Shown here piece after piece: positions 41,598 through 44,260 of a stretch of 44,260 nt of DNA (within the stretch, counting starts at the first letter, position 1; each line of letters starts with the position of its first letter). A model generated the notes under the pieces. The model was given only the letters and a program-made list of their open reading frames with translations. It had not been told where the DNA came from and did not search any database. This DNA is from Novosphingobium endophyticum (GTDB lineage: Bacteria; Pseudomonadota; Alphaproteobacteria; Sphingomonadales; Sphingomonadaceae), in contig NZ_BMHK01000031.1 in NCBI RefSeq assembly GCF_014640675.1, positions 1 to 44,260 of the forward strand. The letters are read 5' to 3'. A program made the translations under genes and the position numbers.

Positions 41598-42011
41598 TCA
41601 TCGACCGGGGTTGAGCGCCTGCCATGTGTTCAACGCGGGCCGAAAGATCCGTTCGAGCCGTTCCGCGTCGTAATGTTCGCGCACGTGGTTGATCTTGCCG
41701 TGCTTGTCGAACTCGATCACGAAAAGATAATCGTTGCCGTAGGTGTCGCCGGTGAACAGAACCCCGTGCGAGCGCGCGGCCAGCACGACGCAGTCGTGGC
41801 GGGCAATGACGGTTTCGATCGTCATTTTCAATGGTTCCAACCAGAGGTGGCCGGCCCGTTCCATTCGAGGCAAGTAATCGACGCCTTCGATCAGACCGGT
41901 CGTCGTGGTCCAAACGGTGAACTCGTCAGCGAAATGCGCAAGGGCGATGCCGCCTTGGGCCACGTTGAGCACGAACTCGCGGGCAAGCGCGATCCGGTCC
42001 TCGCTTGTCAT
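41598..42011 (-). CDS. SnoaL/NTF2-fold protein (third of three)
   Basis: The 137-residue protein shows an NTF2-like layout: DRIALAREFVLNVAQGGIAL, HFADEFTVWTTTTGLIEGVD, ETVIARHDCVVLAARSHGVL, DYLFVIEFDKHGKINHVREH and YDAERLERIF. The HVREHYDAERL ending is usual in the SnoaL-like/ketosteroid-isomerase group. The ATG at 42011 is 2 bases after the phosphotransferase stop, with GGAGCAC inside the end of that gene, so translation is probably coupled. It differs clearly from the two other NTF2-fold proteins in the cluster. Confidence 0.82.
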   Translation of the reverse strand: MTSEDRIALAREFVLNVAQGGIALAHFADEFTVWTTTTGLIEGVDYLPRMERAGHLWLEPLKMTIETVIARHDCVVLAARSHGVLFTGDTYGNDYLFVIEFDKHGKINHVREHYDAERLERIFRPALNTWQALNPGR

Positions 42012-42013
42012 GG

Positions 42014-43330
42014 CTATTGTGCTCCTGATGTCCGTTCGAGCAGCCGATCCACGCTGTCGCCAAGGCTGTGTCGCCGCCATAGACTGAGCACGACGGTGGA
42101 AATGTGCAACTGGTTGCGCGCAGTATCGCTGCGCGCGAATACCGGATCGAGCGGACCAGTCGCGTCCAGCGCCTCCGGCAGACGTTGAGCGATACGCGCC
42201 GGGCTATCTATAAAGTAGGAGAGGCCCATAATTGTGGCGTAAAGGACAAGATGCAGGCGCAGATCGGCGAGCGAAAGCCGTGGTCCGCCGTGGGCGTGGT
42301 ATTCGGCGATGAAATGCTCAAGCAGGTCGTCGATGTGATGGTTCCAAACGTCGAGGTGTGCGGCACACAGGCATCCCCAGAGAGCGAACGCGACATTCTG
42401 CTGGTTGGCACGCCCCCAGTCCATCAGCCCGCACTGCAGCGTGCCTCGTTCGTCATGCCAGAAAAAGGCGTTGTCTATGTTGGCGTTCCAGTGGCAGAGC
42501 GCGATGAAGTCCGGATCGCCCTGCAAGAAGGCTCCGATCGCCGCCTCGTGATCCAGGAAACGGCCGACCTCGCGTTCGAGCTTGGCATAGAATTCCGGGT
42601 CATGAAGATTTCGTGGGAAGAGCTGCGGCGATCGCTCGGCGAGGGCGCCGAAGCGGCGGATGCGCTCGCGCACTTCCGCTTCGGAATAGGCGATCGGAAT
42701 GCTTGCCGCCGCGATGGCCGGATCGTAGGGAAACATCTGCTCGATATCACCTGACAGCTTCCCGGCGCGGTGTGCACCGGCCAGTCGCGCCAAAGCAGTC
42801 AATATCGCCTTGTAATGATCGACGGGTTCGGCAATTTCGAAGTCATGGGACTTCTTGTGGTGAACCTCGAGCCCCCCCTCGCCAAAGAACACGCGCTCGG
42901 TGATCACGATCCCCGTGTGGCTCGCCGCCTCATAGTCGGCGAAATAGGGCCGGGGAACCCGCACCGGAAAGTCCGCCGCGCGCGCCAGCTGCGCTAGCAG
43001 TACTTCCCCCTTCATTTCGTGTTTTCCCCGGTCGTCGCGGATCGGATCGGAAAAGTCGCGCGAGAATTTGACGAACAGATGCTCGTGCAGGCCTGGCTGC
43101 GGCCGCTCATATTCGACTGAAAGGAATACCTTCTTACCTGTACTGCCCCCCGGGCAGTCTTCGAACCTTGTTGCACACGTCACCCGATTGTCTGCATCAA
43201 GGACGCCGAATGCCTGAAACGCTTGCGTCAAAAAATTGCTACCCGCCCGGTGCAAGGCCTCGGGATGCCTGGGTGTCATCAACTTCGTTGCGTCGCCACG
43301 CGTAAAATCTTTCAAATATCTCAAGTTCAT
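42014..43330 (-). CDS. APH/choline-kinase-like phosphotransferase
   Basis: The 438-residue protein is a small-molecule kinase-like phosphotransferase. The N-lobe shows HEHLFVKFSRDFSDPIRDDR with a lysine candidate near residue 90 and HEMKGEVLLAQLARA; the C-lobe has ALCHWNANIDNAFFW near 300 and the DFG-equivalent CGLMDWGRANQQNVAFALWG. In the catalytic loop the usual HGDxxxxN reads HWNxxxxN, so the catalytic aspartate is an asparagine. The ATG at 43330 is preferred over a GTG at 43417, since the region between is AT-rich and promoter-like (TATAAT near 43,370). It is translationally coupled to the third SnoaL-type gene. Confidence 0.8.
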   Translation of the reverse strand: MNLRYLKDFTRGDATKLMTPRHPEALHRAGSNFLTQAFQAFGVLDADNRVTCATRFEDCPGGSTGKKVFLSVEYERPQPGLHEHLFVKFSRDFSDPIRDDRGKHEMKGEVLLAQLARAADFPVRVPRPYFADYEAASHTGIVITERVFFGEGGLEVHHKKSHDFEIAEPVDHYKAILTALARLAGAHRAGKLSGDIEQMFPYDPAIAAASIPIAYSEAEVRERIRRFGALAERSPQLFPRNLHDPEFYAKLEREVGRFLDHEAAIGAFLQGDPDFIALCHWNANIDNAFFWHDERGTLQCGLMDWGRANQQNVAFALWGCLCAAHLDVWNHHIDDLLEHFIAEYHAHGGPRLSLADLRLHLVLYATIMGLSYFIDSPARIAQRLPEALDATGPLDPVFARSDTARNQLHISTVVLSLWRRHSLGDSVDRLLERTSGAQ

Positions 43331-43507
43331 TTGATCGTATGTACCGTCAAAATAATAATGTAGAAGAATATTATATCGGCTGAATGAGCGCGCCCAGCAA
43401 CAATTGTGCAGGATCACGGTCCGCTCTCGCGGTCGCCGCCGCGTACCGGAAAACCCATGACCACCTCGTTCAGTGGCGCGACAGGGGATGACAATCTCGA
43501 CAATCGA

Positions 43508-43531
43508 TAAGGTGTCAAAGTTGATACCTTA
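43508..43531. promoter_or_regulatory. Near-perfect inverted repeat, possible operator
   Basis: TAAGGTGTCAA (43508-43518) and TTGATACCTTA (43521-43531) form an 11-bp inverted repeat with one mismatch around AG. GAGGATTACG and an ATG follow at 43,541-43,551, but the frame from that ATG stops after 10 codons. Its regulator is unknown. Confidence 0.45.
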
Positions 43532-43690
43532 AGTCGAAAAAGAGGATTACGATGTCAAAATCGCTACGTTATGGCAGTGGCTGAAGTTGGTCTGAAGGAA
43601 AACATGTCGCTCTTGCGCCTCCGGAATATCGTGAACTTGGCTGTGCCTACGCTTTTTCGTCAGATAAGCGGTGGGCGGGTACGATGTTAA

Positions 43691-44260
43691 ATTGAGGCCA
43701 CCCTGCAGCTGCATCTTGGCCGCATAATCTCCTCGGTCGCGGACCTCGAGATCATCAGCGAGCGTGAAACGTTTTCTGTCGAACTCGAGAAGCCATTGCG
43801 GAATGATGGTGGCAAACGGGGCCGGATCGACGTGTGGTTCCGTCTTACAGATGATGATGGCCGCGAATGGCGCTGCGCGATCGAGCTGAAGTTCTTCAAG
43901 AGAGAAAACCACCGCGAACCCAACAACCGGTACGACGTCTTCAAGGACATTGCCCGGCTGGAGCGATGTGCCGATGTCGCGGACCTGGCCTTTATGTTGA
44001 TGGCAACAGATCATCGACACTACGTCGACCAGACCAGCTATTCGAGCGACACCGGCGATTTCGATTTCCGCCATGAAAGCGAGTATGCGGCGGGAACAAC
44101 GCTCACCTACAAAACCGGTGCGTATGGTCCGCCCATTACGCTCGCGGGTAATACCAGCGCGGAGAGGCTGACTCACGTCGGGGATTCCCAAACTGCTGAG
44201 ATTATGATTCGTTGGCACAGGCACACGGAGGCTTGTGATGGCGGCAGCGATTGGGGTTCG
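43691..44260 (+). CDS. PD-(D/E)XK-like nuclease-fold protein, partial
   Basis: An open frame from just after a TAA at 43688 continues off the right edge, giving at least 190 residues. Its sequence is clearly protein-like: ATLQLHLGRIISSVADLEII, RGRIDVWFRLTDDDGREW, CAIELKFFKRENHREPNNRY, DVFKDIARLERCADVADLAF and DHRHYVDQTSY. The spaced D (RIDVWF) and ExK (AIELKFF) match the core of PD-(D/E)XK nucleases, which occur in restriction and repair proteins. No ATG, GTG or TTG is found at the start; the same frame upstream of the TAA is open from an ATG at 43571, so either a nonsense mutation split the gene or the 5' end is lost. Members of known families could not be assigned. Confidence 0.6.
   Translation, partial: MEATLQLHLGRIISSVADLEIISERETFSVELEKPLRNDGGKRGRIDVWFRLTDDDGREWRCAIELKFFKRENHREPNNRYDVFKDIARLERCADVADLAFMLMATDHRHYVDQTSYSSDTGDFDFRHESEYAAGTTLTYKTGAYGPPITLAGNTSAERLTHVGDSQTAEIMIRWHRHTEACDGGSDWGS

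Noticed and set aside
43547..44224. A 225-codon open frame on the minus strand at the right edge
   Set aside because: It is antisense to the PD-(D/E)XK-like frame, whose residues form recognisable motifs, while the minus-strand product has no motif and an odd composition.

Overview
The window is a high-GC stretch (one short AT-rich tract) from what is most likely an alphaproteobacterium of the Sphingomonadales (Sphingomonas, Sphingobium or Novosphingobium-like). This rests on gene content (TonB-dependent receptor with an IclR regulator, GreA/GreB-like and HNH proteins of sphingomonad type, a GGAAC-N16/17-CGTT promoter motif typical of the alphaproteobacterial general stress sigma factor EcfG) and not on any 16S or housekeeping marker. 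It is accessory DNA: intact metabolic modules separated by broken phage, plasmid, IS and defence genes. No tRNA, rRNA or CRISPR array was seen.

Left part (1-5,860): a LigB/DODA-type extradiol dioxygenase, then a mosaic of mobile-element genes: an Nmad3 protein whose stop overlaps the start of a truncated Nmad2 gene, the 3' end of a D12-class adenine methylase with a strong hairpin terminator, a PRC-barrel protein, a broken phage baseplate V gene joined to a hypothetical protein, an HNH protein, and a DEDDh exonuclease with a BRCT-like tail.

5,862-9,622: a metabolic group made of an M24-fold hydrolase lacking its metal ligands (creatinase/ectoine-hydrolase type), a threonine-aldolase-type PLP enzyme and an aldehyde dehydrogenase.

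9,866-21,444: a stress and carbohydrate island. A truncated GreA-like gene and a gluconokinase lacking its 5' end meet head to head. Then come an ASRT-type protein with an SDR, two GH13 enzymes (alpha-glucosidase and trehalose-synthase type) on opposite strands, a DUF5996 protein, an FAD/Rieske oxidoreductase, a DUF4383 membrane protein and a sorbosone-dehydrogenase-like lipoprotein with a frameshift in its signal peptide. Several of these carry EcfG-type promoters, as does a 24-residue membrane peptide at 28,175. Two IS110 transposase halves in opposite orientation interrupt the island.

21,620-33,200: a pentapeptide-repeat protein, a DUF3800 protein, a patch of dead genes (DUF1173-like, SIR2-like, IS3), a compact TetR - arylsulfatase - formylglycine-generating-enzyme operon, a GH79-like glycosidase with an MFS transporter, and a second patch of dead genes (zinc-hook ATPase, cyclic-peptide-exporter ABC protein).

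33,201-43,330: a likely catabolic cluster for an unknown compound: IclR regulator with a perfect palindrome, TonB-dependent receptor, MFS transporter, carboxymuconolactone-decarboxylase-family protein, D-aminoacylase-family amidohydrolase, three SnoaL/NTF2-fold proteins and an APH-like phosphotransferase. This is the best candidate here for an undescribed pathway. The window ends inside a PD-(D/E)XK-like gene without a visible start codon.
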